The notes under the pieces: model-generated
Seen by the model: the letters and a program-made list of their open reading frames with translations, nothing else
The model's database searches: none
What the model was told of the DNA's origin: nothing
Position numbers and translations under genes: made by a program
Shown here: one piece after another, positions 18,091 to 26,037 of the stretch
Numbering within the stretch: position 1 is the first letter of the stretch
Layout of the letters: each line of letters starts with the position of its first letter
Origin: Frankia sp. RB7
Lineage (GTDB): Bacteria; Pseudomonadota; Alphaproteobacteria; Rhizobiales; Xanthobacteraceae
Assembly (NCBI GenBank): GCA_030403585.1
Contig: JAUEPE010000034.1
Coordinates: forward strand, 1-64,000
Reading direction: 5' to 3'
DNA length: 64,000 bases

Positions 18091-18152
18091 CCATTTGAGT
18101 ATCGCACAAATGGCATTGACTGTCGAGAGCCATTTGTGTATTACTCAAATGG
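18091..18152. promoter_or_regulatory. Pair of 23-bp operators in divergent promoter
   Basis: Two inverted repeats of the form CCATTTG-N9-CAAATGG lie at 18091-18113 and 18130-18152, with 39 bp between their starts. The second is nearly the exact reverse complement of the first (differences only in the centre), so the pair is itself arranged symmetrically. They sit between the divergent putative regulator and the integrase. This is the layout of a phage- or ICE-type repressor control region. Confidence 0.75.
18116..18144 (+). promoter_or_regulatory. Predicted promoter for the integrase
   Basis: TTGACT (18116-18121) and TATTAC (18139-18144) are separated by exactly 17 bp. The -10 box lies inside the second operator, so a protein bound there would block RNA polymerase. 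On the opposite strand TCGACA and GATACT, also 17 bp apart, place a weaker leftward promoter with its -10 in the first operator. Confidence 0.6.
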
Positions 18153-18286
18153 TGAGAAGCGGAAACTCCGGTAGATCGGGCCTTGCGGAAGGGAGCGGGT
18201 AGTCGACTCGATACAAGGAAACGCCGTGATCACAGACCTTCAACCGCCGCGTGGCGCGAGCTGCGCGGCTTTCGATTCACCGGATC

Positions 18287-19573
18287 ATGGCTACTGTACG
18301 CAAACGATCATGGAAGACAGCAAAGGGAGAGACCCGGACCGCGTGGGCCGTTGACTACCCGGATGTCGGCGGAAAGTGGCAACGCCAGCAATTCGCGAGC
18401 AAGCGCGAGGCGGATGATTTCCGCGTCAAGATTGAGGGCGAGGTTCGCTCCGGCACGTTCCGGCCGGAAGCGAGCAAGATCACGGTCAAGGAAGTTTGCG
18501 AGTTGTTCCTGGAGGACTGCGAAGAGCGGCTTGCGCGGCGCGAGCGCATGACGCGCGCATCGCTCGAATGGTATCAAGGACAGGTTTACAACTACATCTG
18601 CCCGGACAAGAAGCGCTTCGAAAAGAATTACAAATTCGGCCCTCGCGCCTTTTTTGAGGACGGCATCGGCCATCACAAGCTCGCGCAACTCTCCGCCCGC
18701 ATCGTTAGCGATTTCCGGGATCGCGTCCGCAAATCGGACCTTTCCGTATCGAGCACGCGCAAGCTCCTTACCACGCTTCGGACCATTCTCAACTTCGCGA
18801 TCAGCAAGGACCTCTTGGGAACGAACGTTGCCGCCAAAGTAAAAGTGGTTGCGCCACGGCATGAACGCAAGAACCGCAAGCGCGTAACCCCGCCAACGCC
18901 CGAAGCCATGCGCCGGATCATGAGCGTGACCGACCAGGATACGCATGTGAAGCTCGTCGTTGCCGCCACAACCGGCGTTCGCGCTGGCGAATTCCATGCT
19001 CTTCGCTGGAAGCATTTCGACTTCAGGAAGATGGAAGTACTGGTCGAAACGCGCGTCGACCGGTACGGCGAGGAAGATGTAACAAAAACCGAAGCCGGCG
19101 ACCGCGAAATCCCTCTGTCGCAGACGGCGGTTGACGAACTCAAGGCATGGCGCAATCGCACGAAATACTCGAAACCGGGCGATCTGGTATTCCCCAATTT
19201 GGAAGGCAAGTACGAAGCGCACGACAACATGGTGAAGCGGGAGTTTGACCCGCTCTTTAAGAAGCTCGCGAAGCTTCATTCGGAAGACCCCGACAAGCAT
19301 GCTCCCGCGCCTAAGCGTTTCAACTGGCATGCGCTTCGGCACTTCGCGGTCTCTTGCTGGATCGATGCCGATCTGCCGCCGAAGACAATCCAGACCTTCG
19401 CAGGGCACAGCACGCTTGCGGTGACGATGGATATCTACGGCCATCTTTTCAAGAAGGCCGCGCATAATGATGCGATGGATGCGATTGCCAAGACCTTCGT
19501 CGCGGAAGGGCCAAAGCGGCCTGCGCAACGGCGCGCGCGGCGCCATCCCGCTGCCGAGCCGCGGAGCCATTGA
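18287..19573 (+). CDS. Tyrosine site-specific integrase
   Basis: The start is taken at the ATG at 18287 (MATVRKRSW); an upstream GTG at 18251 is less likely. The 428-aa product has an N-terminal arm-binding-like segment, a core-binding domain at about 75-185 and a C-terminal catalytic domain. Catalytic residues are visible: R in TTGVRAGEFHALRW, K in VTKTEAGDREIPL, H-x2-R in WHALRHFAV, H in FAGHS and the tyrosine in MDIYGHLF. It ends in a disordered basic tail. It is the likely integrase of the island, under the divergent operator-controlled promoter. It is about 10.5 kb from the tRNA, so its own attachment site is not certain. Confidence 0.9.
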   Translation: MATVRKRSWKTAKGETRTAWAVDYPDVGGKWQRQQFASKREADDFRVKIEGEVRSGTFRPEASKITVKEVCELFLEDCEERLARRERMTRASLEWYQGQVYNYICPDKKRFEKNYKFGPRAFFEDGIGHHKLAQLSARIVSDFRDRVRKSDLSVSSTRKLLTTLRTILNFAISKDLLGTNVAAKVKVVAPRHERKNRKRVTPPTPEAMRRIMSVTDQDTHVKLVVAATTGVRAGEFHALRWKHFDFRKMEVLVETRVDRYGEEDVTKTEAGDREIPLSQTAVDELKAWRNRTKYSKPGDLVFPNLEGKYEAHDNMVKREFDPLFKKLAKLHSEDPDKHAPAPKRFNWHALRHFAVSCWIDADLPPKTIQTFAGHSTLAVTMDIYGHLFKKAAHNDAMDAIAKTFVAEGPKRPAQRRARRHPAAEPRSH

Positions 19574-19627
19574 CGGTCACGGCAGAACAAACTGGGATTT
19601 TTCACTTCGTTGAGGTAAACTACCCGT

Positions 19628-20002
19628 ATGACTGAGCGTACACAAAAAGAAGAAGAACTCGAACGCCGCCTTGCCCAAGCCGAACTGAAATTCGAGCGCC
19701 GGTTTCGACATCTTCAACGAGCTTTTGATAGCCGGCTGGAGGCTATCGAAGCCGAAGTTATCTCCGCGCACGCGAAGATCGAATTCTTGCGTGACGACGT
19801 GACGACAGCCCTGATCGAAAACTTCGAATTCTTCAACGCAGCCGACGCGGAGCTTCGCAATCTCGCCAACACGCTGGTCTTCAACATGCAGGAAATGGAG
19901 GACCGCTTGGGCCCGACCTTTGACAAGGTGTTTCCCGATCACGGCCGCTACGCCCAGGCCATGCTCGACATCATCGACAAGAAGCCGTCCGGCGAGCCGT
20001 AA
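19628..20002 (+). CDS. Coiled-coil protein, 124 aa
   Basis: The ATG at 19628 is preceded by GAGGTAA about 11 bases upstream. The N-terminal half is a charged heptad-rich helix (QKEEELERRLAQAELKFER) that should form a coiled coil, followed by a helical acidic domain. It has no membrane segment. It follows the integrase by 54 bp on the same strand and ends directly before the convergent 20003-20524 gene. No family is recognised. Confidence 0.6.
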   Translation: MTERTQKEEELERRLAQAELKFERRFRHLQRAFDSRLEAIEAEVISAHAKIEFLRDDVTTALIENFEFFNAADAELRNLANTLVFNMQEMEDRLGPTFDKVFPDHGRYAQAMLDIIDKKPSGEP

Positions 20003-20524
20003 CTACCGTTCCACGCCGTCACCACCATCTTTCTCGGTCGCGGCCTTTTCCTGAGCCGCTCTTGGTTTCTCGGCTTTCTTCTCGAACAGCCTTTCTGCCG
20101 CCTCCCGTAGCGGGCTTGTTTGACGCGCCGATCCAGTCGGCCCGTTTGCGGTACTAGAAGGCTCACTCTGAACGCGTACGGCTCGCATTCGCCCCGAGAC
20201 GGTATGAGTCACGGTACCGCCCGGTCCCAGCCCATGCAGGGCGTAAGAGGGACGTGGCATGGGCCGCTCTCTCTGGGGCTGCTTCTGAGGTTGGTCTTGC
20301 GAGGCCGTGGTCTCCGACCGCTGGCGATCCTTCGTGCTGAGGAGCTTCATCCCATGTGACTTGTCGGCGACCTCCAACGCGGCGCTTGAGAACTCCCGTC
20401 TCGCCGCCGCGTGCCGCTGCTTCACGACCGCATCCTTCTGCTCGATCGCTTCGGCTTTGATACGGTCGTGTGCATCTTTGAGTGGCGAAAAACGCCCCGT
20501 GCCTGTACCCGTCGAGGATTTCAT
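20003..20524 (-). CDS. Disordered hypothetical protein, last gene of the coupling-ATPase operon
   Basis: The start is taken at the ATG at 20524 (MKSSTGTGTG). The 173-aa product is rich in K, R, E, Q and S with a helical charged stretch (KAEAIEQKDAVVKQRHAA) and no hydrophobic segment. It lies 13 bp downstream of the 61-aa membrane protein and so belongs to the operon from 25929. It could be a substrate or accessory protein of the predicted membrane complex, but no family is recognised. Confidence 0.5.
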   Translation of the reverse strand: MKSSTGTGTGRFSPLKDAHDRIKAEAIEQKDAVVKQRHAAARREFSSAALEVADKSHGMKLLSTKDRQRSETTASQDQPQKQPQRERPMPRPSYALHGLGPGGTVTHTVSGRMRAVRVQSEPSSTANGPTGSARQTSPLREAAERLFEKKAEKPRAAQEKAATEKDGGDGVER

Positions 20525-20537
20525 CGCTGTGACGCCC

Positions 20538-20723
20538 TCAGTTGTGGATGAAAGTAACGCTGAGCAGATAGCCGCCGGCCACAATCAAACCACCGCCCTT
20601 TATGAAGTTTCCGATCCGGCCGGAGAAGATTCCGGCGGCCACGAACAGGCATCCAACAATGAGAAGCACAGACCCTCCGATATGGGCAGCTTCGCGGACC
20701 AGGCCGAACAGAGCATTGAGCAT
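20538..20723 (-). CDS. Pilin-like two-span membrane protein, 61 aa
   Basis: The ATG at 20723 is preceded by AAGGAC about 9 bases upstream. The product has two hydrophobic helices (IGGSVLLIVGCLFVAAGIFS and GGGLIVAGGYLLSVTFI) joined by a short glycine/lysine loop. That size and topology recall VirB2/TrbC-type conjugative pilins without the long signal region. Its place directly downstream of a coupling-ATPase gene makes a role in a secretion or transfer complex plausible. Membrane topology is clear; the pilin idea is inference. Confidence 0.55.
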   Translation of the reverse strand: MLNALFGLVREAAHIGGSVLLIVGCLFVAAGIFSGRIGNFIKGGGLIVAGGYLLSVTFIHN

Positions 20724-20738
20724 TTCAACGTCCTTGTT

Positions 20739-20867
20739 TTAGGGAAGCATCCAGGCAAACCATGGAAGAACAGGGCGCATCAGGATCGTGATGGCGTCCA
20801 CAGCAGCGGCAGCGAGGCAAATCACCACCGTAGCGATGATCATCATCAAGAGCGGGCGCCTGCTCAT
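20739..20867 (-). CDS. Tiny membrane protein, 42 aa, overlapping the coupling ATPase
   Basis: An ATG overlaps the stop of the coupling ATPase (ATGA, 20867-20864) and opens a 42-codon frame ending at TAA 20739. The product starts with a basic SRRP, then a hydrophobic helix (LLMMIIATVVICLAAAAVDA) and a second short hydrophobic stretch (LPWFAWMLP). The 4-base overlap, the membrane character and the 15-bp gap to the next gene support it as a real, translationally coupled gene. No family is recognised. Confidence 0.55.
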   Translation of the reverse strand: MSRRPLLMMIIATVVICLAAAAVDAITILMRPVLPWFAWMLP

Positions 20868-22846
20868 GGCTTCAACTCGTGCACTGGCCAATTGAGCTCG
20901 AGCGGGAGCGACGTATCACGTGAGCCCAAACGAACGATTGACTCCGCATGTTGGTAGCGGCTGTTGCCTTTCTGCGGGATAGCAAGTCGGGTAAAGCGAC
21001 CTAGCGGAACTACGCGTGTCGACCGGATAGAACGACTGTAGTTCGTTTGATTGCGAGCTAGGCCCCCGACGCCTTTCGCGCTTTCGCTCATCGATACACA
21101 GACTTCGTTACGTTCGTTAAAGAGGTCCGATGCAAAGCGGTTCGTATCTAGCTCATCATTCCGAAGAAAGATCTTCACGGCGCAAAGGCCGACGAAATTG
21201 GTCACTTCCGCCTTATTCTCGGTTTTCTTGAAAAACGAGGACAGGTTCTGCGCCGCAACGATGTTGGCGTGGCGACTTTCACGAGACCGCTCGAAGAATC
21301 CACTATCGCCTTGACTTTTCTTCTGCCCGCCCACCCAGATCGACTGAAACTCATCAGCAATCATGAACGAGGGGCGCTCCTTGTCGACGCGCCGGAGTAT
21401 CTCGCGCTGATAATCGAGCTTGATCATGGACGAGAGAAGAGGAGACAAGCGCTCTCGATGTGCCACCGGAAGATGGACGTAAAGTATTTTTCCGCTGTCG
21501 ATCATCTCACCAAGGCGCATCGTCGATCGACCCGAAATCATCTCGGCAAAGGGCATCGATGAGAAGTCGTCGATCAACTGCGTAACAGTTCCGACGACCC
21601 CCGCACGCTGGCGGTCCGGCATCGGGAGCCACTCGCGTTCGAAATAGGCGAACGCGTTCTCAACGTCGGCCGGGACATCGCCCTCGCCATACCTTCGCAA
21701 AAGCCCTTCCACCAACCAGCGGTAGGTCTCTTGATCCTCAGCGCTCTCTCTACAGAGGCGATGGATGTCCGTGAACGATACCGGCTCGGGATCGAGTGCC
21801 GCGCGCCACAACGCAAAGTTATGGCGGATATGAATGCGTGACGAATCAGAGAAGAAGCTCTGTTGTTCGACTACGCCTCCAGCCAAATGCTGGGCCGTAA
21901 CAACAATGGACGCGACATCCGCCGGCTCAGCGTCCGAATCTAGCAAATTCCATGCTGGCGACCGGTTCGTTCGTGAATCCGTGGGCCACGTATCCGGCGA
22001 GAAGATCATGAGATCCTCTGCCCGGCCGAGCCGCTCACAAAGCGGCGTGATATGATCTACCCCCCGGCCGGGATCGAAAAGACTTCCTTTCGGATCGAAT
22101 ATTATTCCTGCCGTTTTCAACCCGTTAGCTTTGGCCGCAATTAGGCCTTCCGTAAGCGCATTGAGAACAGTCACCGTCTTGCCGGCGCCCGACATGCCGA
22201 GGACCAGCGCGTTCTTATAGAAATCGTCGAGTTCCCACGTGAAGTCGCCAGCCTCAAATCGGCTCTCTTTCGCCGAAGTAAGCTGCCGCGCTGCCGCGGC
22301 CTTCCGTTCCTTGAGAGACGCAAAACCGACATGGCACGCCTGCTGGCGAAGGTAGCGCCAGAGATAGCGGCCGTTGACGATATTCGCACGGACGTACAGA
22401 GGCTGAAGCGCGAGTAACGTGAGCGCCAGCCCGCTCGCGAATTCAAACGTTCCGCCGAACGTGGCGAGAGGCTGTAACTGTGGCCATCGTGACAGGATGG
22501 AGCCAGCCATGCACGACCACGCCGTTGACGCCAAAGCCACACGCCAGCGACGGGCCAATCTCCGTTCATGCAGGATGAACTTGACGGTATCCTGCATGGC
22601 CTCCGTTCCAGTAGAATACCGGTGGAGGAGAAACGCATCGCGGTATCGGCGAAAGGCAAATGCGCCACCGGCTAATGCCGCAAGGCCAATTCCGAGCACG
22701 CTGCATGTGAGCGCAAAGCGGTCAGTTGCAGCGAATTGCGAGCTTTTTGGAGCCAGCAGGATCGCCACAAGAACGAGACCTGTAGTTGCGGTGGCTCCCG
22801 CAAAGATGCGCCGCGCGGCGCGAAATACGATCAACGTCTCTGACAT
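20864..22846 (-). CDS. TraG/TraD/VirD4-like coupling ATPase
   Basis: The start is the ATG at 22846 (MSETLIV), which shares bases with the stop of the preceding gene (TGATG). The 660-aa product has about four N-terminal membrane segments (residues 12-32, 45-65, 103-118 and 134-152). A Walker A motif GMSGAGKT lies at 217-224 and a Walker B-like FMIADEFQSIW further on, followed by SRESRHANIVAAQNLSSF, typical of type IV coupling proteins and their TraD-binding region. Coupling proteins pump DNA or protein to a type IV channel. No relaxase or VirB4/VirB6 homologue is in the window, so it may serve a mobilisable element or an unrelated membrane machine. Confidence 0.8.
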   Translation of the reverse strand: MSETLIVFRAARRIFAGATATTGLVLVAILLAPKSSQFAATDRFALTCSVLGIGLAALAGGAFAFRRYRDAFLLHRYSTGTEAMQDTVKFILHERRLARRWRVALASTAWSCMAGSILSRWPQLQPLATFGGTFEFASGLALTLLALQPLYVRANIVNGRYLWRYLRQQACHVGFASLKERKAAAARQLTSAKESRFEAGDFTWELDDFYKNALVLGMSGAGKTVTVLNALTEGLIAAKANGLKTAGIIFDPKGSLFDPGRGVDHITPLCERLGRAEDLMIFSPDTWPTDSRTNRSPAWNLLDSDAEPADVASIVVTAQHLAGGVVEQQSFFSDSSRIHIRHNFALWRAALDPEPVSFTDIHRLCRESAEDQETYRWLVEGLLRRYGEGDVPADVENAFAYFEREWLPMPDRQRAGVVGTVTQLIDDFSSMPFAEMISGRSTMRLGEMIDSGKILYVHLPVAHRERLSPLLSSMIKLDYQREILRRVDKERPSFMIADEFQSIWVGGQKKSQGDSGFFERSRESRHANIVAAQNLSSFFKKTENKAEVTNFVGLCAVKIFLRNDELDTNRFASDLFNERNEVCVSMSESAKGVGGLARNQTNYSRSIRSTRVVPLGRFTRLAIPQKGNSRYQHAESIVRLGSRDTSLPLELNWPVHELKP

Positions 22847-23172
22847 CACTTGCCTCCCGAGCGCCAATAGTTGCGAACCGTGTGGCGCCGCCGATAGGAG
22901 AGCGAAGCCGAGGGTTCACTTCCGCCACGCGCCCTATCCGGATGCCGCGTGTAGGCCGTTACATCGATGTACCGAGGGGCAATCTTCTCCTGCCGCCCGC
23001 GGTTGAGATGGCGAACGATCGCTTTGATGAGTGCGAATATGCCTCGAAAGGCGACCGGCAGGAGGACAGCCAGCATCCGGCCTAGCAAGAAGGCCAGAGT
23101 CAAAGTGAGGCGCATGATGCCGAGCAGGATCGAGACAATGAGCTGAACGAGCATGATGAGGAGCGATTCCAT
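22846..23172 (-). CDS. Small membrane protein of the coupling-ATPase operon
   Basis: Two adjacent ATGs overlap the stop of the vWA-like gene; I choose the second (23172) because GGAGG sits 6 bases before it. The 108-aa product has a long N-terminal hydrophobic region (about residues 3-45, two spans) and a basic cytoplasmic tail (RHLNRGRQEK, later YRRRHTVRNYW). Its stop overlaps the start of the coupling ATPase, so it is probably a membrane partner of it. No family is recognised. Confidence 0.6.
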   Translation of the reverse strand: MESLLIMLVQLIVSILLGIMRLTLTLAFLLGRMLAVLLPVAFRGIFALIKAIVRHLNRGRQEKIAPRYIDVTAYTRHPDRARGGSEPSASLSYRRRHTVRNYWRSGGK

Positions 23173-24119
23173 CATGAGCCTCCACAATTGCAGGAGTTTC
23201 GAAACTGGTGACGCGGTGCGAGCGCCGGACGAGGAGGTTTCGGCGCCGGCTCAGCAGGGAGCGCGGGAGGCGCCTCTTGCACGCCGATGAACTCGACGTG
23301 CGATGCTCCGGCCGTGGTCAAATACCAGTTCCAGAAGCTGCGATGTGCGGGAACCTGAGCCCGCATGAACGCAGGTTCGTTCCGCGATATGTAGACTACA
23401 GTTACGGGGACGCTCTTTAGATCAGGCCACGTTTGCGAGAGCGACGAACGGCGGAACATGGCCATTATATCGCCGCGCTGGAGCTGGCTGTAGCCGCCCC
23501 TGTTGAACTCCAGAAGGTCGCTGAATAGGACCAATTGACGGTCTTTGACCTTCCCGCTGAAATCGGGGCGTTGGGTCAACGCGGCGATAGTCGCGATGAT
23601 GGGCGAACGCGCAGCCTTAAGGGTACTGCTGGTGGTCTGGTCGAGCGCCTCCAGCATCGGCGCTTCAAACTTTTTCTTCCACGCGGTGCGGAGATACTGA
23701 GTACCACCCCTCAGGATTGAGGTTCGCACCGGCGAGAGAGGGGTGCAGCGCCGAAACGCGATTTCGGGTGACGCCGCATCGTCTGGATTGAGTACGGCAA
23801 TAACGAATAGAGCGTAATCCGGCATCGCGAGAGCAGCGGAAAGAGCTGCCTCGCGGAGCCGAAGTATGTCGGCCTTGCTGGGAGGGTCGGTCACGTCGAC
23901 GAGGAGATAAGTGGCAGAGACGGTCGGCTTGTCGCGCGGGCATAGCGTCTGATGGTCGAGGATGGGCTCGGGAGCGAGCACGCCGGCAGAATAGAGGTAG
24001 TACCCAGCACCACAGATGACAACGAAGGTCAGAACGAGCAGCGCGTACAGCTTACGCATTGAATACCCGACGGCGGGATGAAATGACGAAGCTGGGCGGT
24101 CGGTTACTCTGCGGTTCAT
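23172..24119 (-). CDS. Membrane-anchored vWA-like protein, 315 aa
   Basis: The ATG at 24119 overlaps the upstream stop (ATGA). One transmembrane helix lies at about 23-45 (LYALLVLTFVVICGAGYYL), after which the protein is extracytoplasmic. The domain begins with TYLLVDVTDPPSKAD, resembling a von Willebrand A metal site (D-x-T/S-x-S degenerate), and later has RQLVLFSDLLEFN, the second strand-loop of a vWA fold. The C-terminus is proline-rich and ends in a Cys pair (SCNCGGS). The vWA call rests on pattern, not on a complete MIDAS. Its pairing with a coupling ATPase is unusual. Confidence 0.55.
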   Translation of the reverse strand: MNRRVTDRPASSFHPAVGYSMRKLYALLVLTFVVICGAGYYLYSAGVLAPEPILDHQTLCPRDKPTVSATYLLVDVTDPPSKADILRLREAALSAALAMPDYALFVIAVLNPDDAASPEIAFRRCTPLSPVRTSILRGGTQYLRTAWKKKFEAPMLEALDQTTSSTLKAARSPIIATIAALTQRPDFSGKVKDRQLVLFSDLLEFNRGGYSQLQRGDIMAMFRRSSLSQTWPDLKSVPVTVVYISRNEPAFMRAQVPAHRSFWNWYLTTAGASHVEFIGVQEAPPALPAEPAPKPPRPALAPRHQFRNSCNCGGS

Positions 24120-25600
24120 AGCCGTTCTCCTTTCGCCTCGATTGTACGGTTGCGGCTGCGGGTGGTTTCTTCGCGACGACCGGCCTTGGCCAAGAACCGC
24201 GCAAAGTCATCGCGAGCCTTCGCGATGAGATCGCCCAGCGCGACTTCCAAGGCAGCTATTTGGCCTGCACGGCGAGCAAGCCCCGCTTCGGCCCTTGCGA
24301 TGCCAGCGTCGATTTCCGCGACGTCTGGAAAGAATTCGGCTGGCCGCAGAGACACTGGCGGGAAATCCGCGGGGTCAAGATCGGGACGAGCAGCATGAAA
24401 GCCAGCATCAACCATCGCCAAGTCGGCTTGGGCCGCACGAACAGTCGCGAAGAAACTGTTGCGGAGATCACCAACGCGGCGCTTGGCGTCACCACCGTCG
24501 CGTTTTACCTGCTTAAGGCTCATTTCCTCTTGCTTATGAGCATCGAGGAGAGCCCTCATATGGTCGTCGCAAATTTGGTCGAGGTGACCAGTGAAGTCTT
24601 CCTTGGCCCTCGCGAGATCCTTCTCTGCTATCCGAAACGCCCGGTCATACGAGGCGTGGTCCGCATAGCGAGCAAAGGGTGAGCCGCGGCCACCTCGCCA
24701 CTTGTGCACAGCATAAAGAAAGACGAGCACACTGCCGGTAAAAATTGGCAGGCCCACAATTGAAGGAGCTACCATGAATATAGATTGGGTCGCCGCACCG
24801 GGTGCGTCTGATGCAACAGCTTCGAGGAGAGCCCGGTACTGCGCGAGGCAGATCGCTGTGCCTAGTCCGAGCAGAGAGGAAGAAACAGTGACGATGCGCC
24901 AAATCAGACGGCGACCACGATTCTTTCGATCGTTGAAAAAGCGCAGCCCCGTTCCGGCCAATGCGCCGCTAACCGCGACCGTGGCAGAACCAAACCCAGC
25001 TGTTGCTACGGCCTGCATGAAGCCGTGCTGCATGGCATCAGCGAGGCTGACCGAGTTGATTAGCGCATCGGGCGGAATTGCAAGGCCTGTTTGAAGGACT
25101 GGCTTCAACTCCGTGGCGGGCAGCTCATAGTCAATGTTTGGAGCAATCGGGTCCTGACCATGTGCGATCTCAAACCTAATAACCTTGTAGCGGGCATCGA
25201 TGTGTTGACGAATTACGGGCAAAGCCATTTCTTCCGCGGCGTATTTTGCGGCGCCAATGGCGTTCTCCGCGGCAGCAATGACCGATGGAGCAGAGATATC
25301 GCCGAGTTCGGCGATACCCTCGATATTCGCTAATGCTTTCATTTGAACGCTGGTGGCCCGGCCGACCAGAGCGTCGCGGGCCGCTTCGACCACGGTCAGG
25401 ATCGGAATTCGCGCACTTTCAACTGTGGCACCGCTTCTTCCGGCACTGCTCCCGGCTGCGAACGGTTCGAATGGTCCGAGCGCTTCGCGATAGCCGCCGG
25501 GGACCAAAGCTGTATTTTCTGGCCAGTGGAAAGTCCCTCCAGCCGGTGCTTCTTCGATATCTTGCCCTACCGTACCGCCTGACGGCTTCTTGCCTTTCAT
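24116..25600 (-). CDS. Membrane protein with C-terminal coiled coil, 494 aa
   Basis: The start is the ATG at 25600, overlapping the previous stop (TGATG) with GGAGG 5 bases upstream. The N-terminal 220 residues look soluble. Hydrophobic segments follow at about 215-230, 250-270 and 290-312, then a long charged coiled-coil region (from about 325) with repeated A/E/D helices. This arrangement suits a scaffold of a membrane complex. It is the second gene of the operon. No family is recognised. Confidence 0.6.
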   Translation of the reverse strand: MKGKKPSGGTVGQDIEEAPAGGTFHWPENTALVPGGYREALGPFEPFAAGSSAGRSGATVESARIPILTVVEAARDALVGRATSVQMKALANIEGIAELGDISAPSVIAAAENAIGAAKYAAEEMALPVIRQHIDARYKVIRFEIAHGQDPIAPNIDYELPATELKPVLQTGLAIPPDALINSVSLADAMQHGFMQAVATAGFGSATVAVSGALAGTGLRFFNDRKNRGRRLIWRIVTVSSSLLGLGTAICLAQYRALLEAVASDAPGAATQSIFMVAPSIVGLPIFTGSVLVFLYAVHKWRGGRGSPFARYADHASYDRAFRIAEKDLARAKEDFTGHLDQICDDHMRALLDAHKQEEMSLKQVKRDGGDAKRRVGDLRNSFFATVRAAQADLAMVDAGFHAARPDLDPADFPPVSLRPAEFFPDVAEIDAGIARAEAGLARRAGQIAALEVALGDLIAKARDDFARFLAKAGRREETTRSRNRTIEAKGERL

Positions 25601-25929
25601 CACTTCCTCCCTTTGTCGGATACCGGCCGAGCACGATCAGGCCGGAGGAGGGTGAGCTGAGCGGCACGCGAGAGCGCGCAAGCGCTGGTAGCTTCGGGGG
25701 GTGAGTAAGGGCCATCGTCATCGCATCCTTGAGGGGTCTGCCACTCGGGACGTACCAATCGGACTTGCGGGAGCGCCTCCGTGAGAAACCGGAGAACATA
25801 GGTGTGTGGCACACTGCCGAAGGGCGCGAGTATTTCGGCTAGCCCTTCGAAAGGACGGCGGGGGGTAGACGTGATAACAACCCGAACGTGCGCGCCGGCT
25901 GGCAACGGGTGTGTGGGGCTTTTTGGCAT
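25600..25929 (-). CDS. Small hypothetical protein, first gene of the coupling-ATPase operon
   Basis: This 109-aa protein starts at an ATG at 25929. It has no membrane segment; the first 60 residues (HVRVVITSTPRRPFEGLAE, VPHTYVLRFL) could form a small alpha/beta fold, and the tail is basic. Its stop overlaps the start of the next gene. The operon promoter should lie in the 108-bp gap shared with the divergent STAND gene. No family is recognised. Confidence 0.55.
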   Translation of the reverse strand: MPKSPTHPLPAGAHVRVVITSTPRRPFEGLAEILAPFGSVPHTYVLRFLTEALPQVRLVRPEWQTPQGCDDDGPYSPPEATSACALSRAAQLTLLRPDRARPVSDKGRK

Positions 25930-26037
25930 TGCATTGCTCCGAAAATGGACGGGATGGAGCGAATAAAAATGCCTAGGAACTCAAACCCCTAAGACGTTTG
26001 CTAGAAGTGCTGCTGAAGGCAATAAGGGGTTGAAAAC

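Noticed and set aside
18839..18860. A GTGGTTGCGCC stretch resembling the tRNA 3' end
   Set aside because: Only a few bases match and it lies inside the integrase gene; it is not an attachment-site copy.
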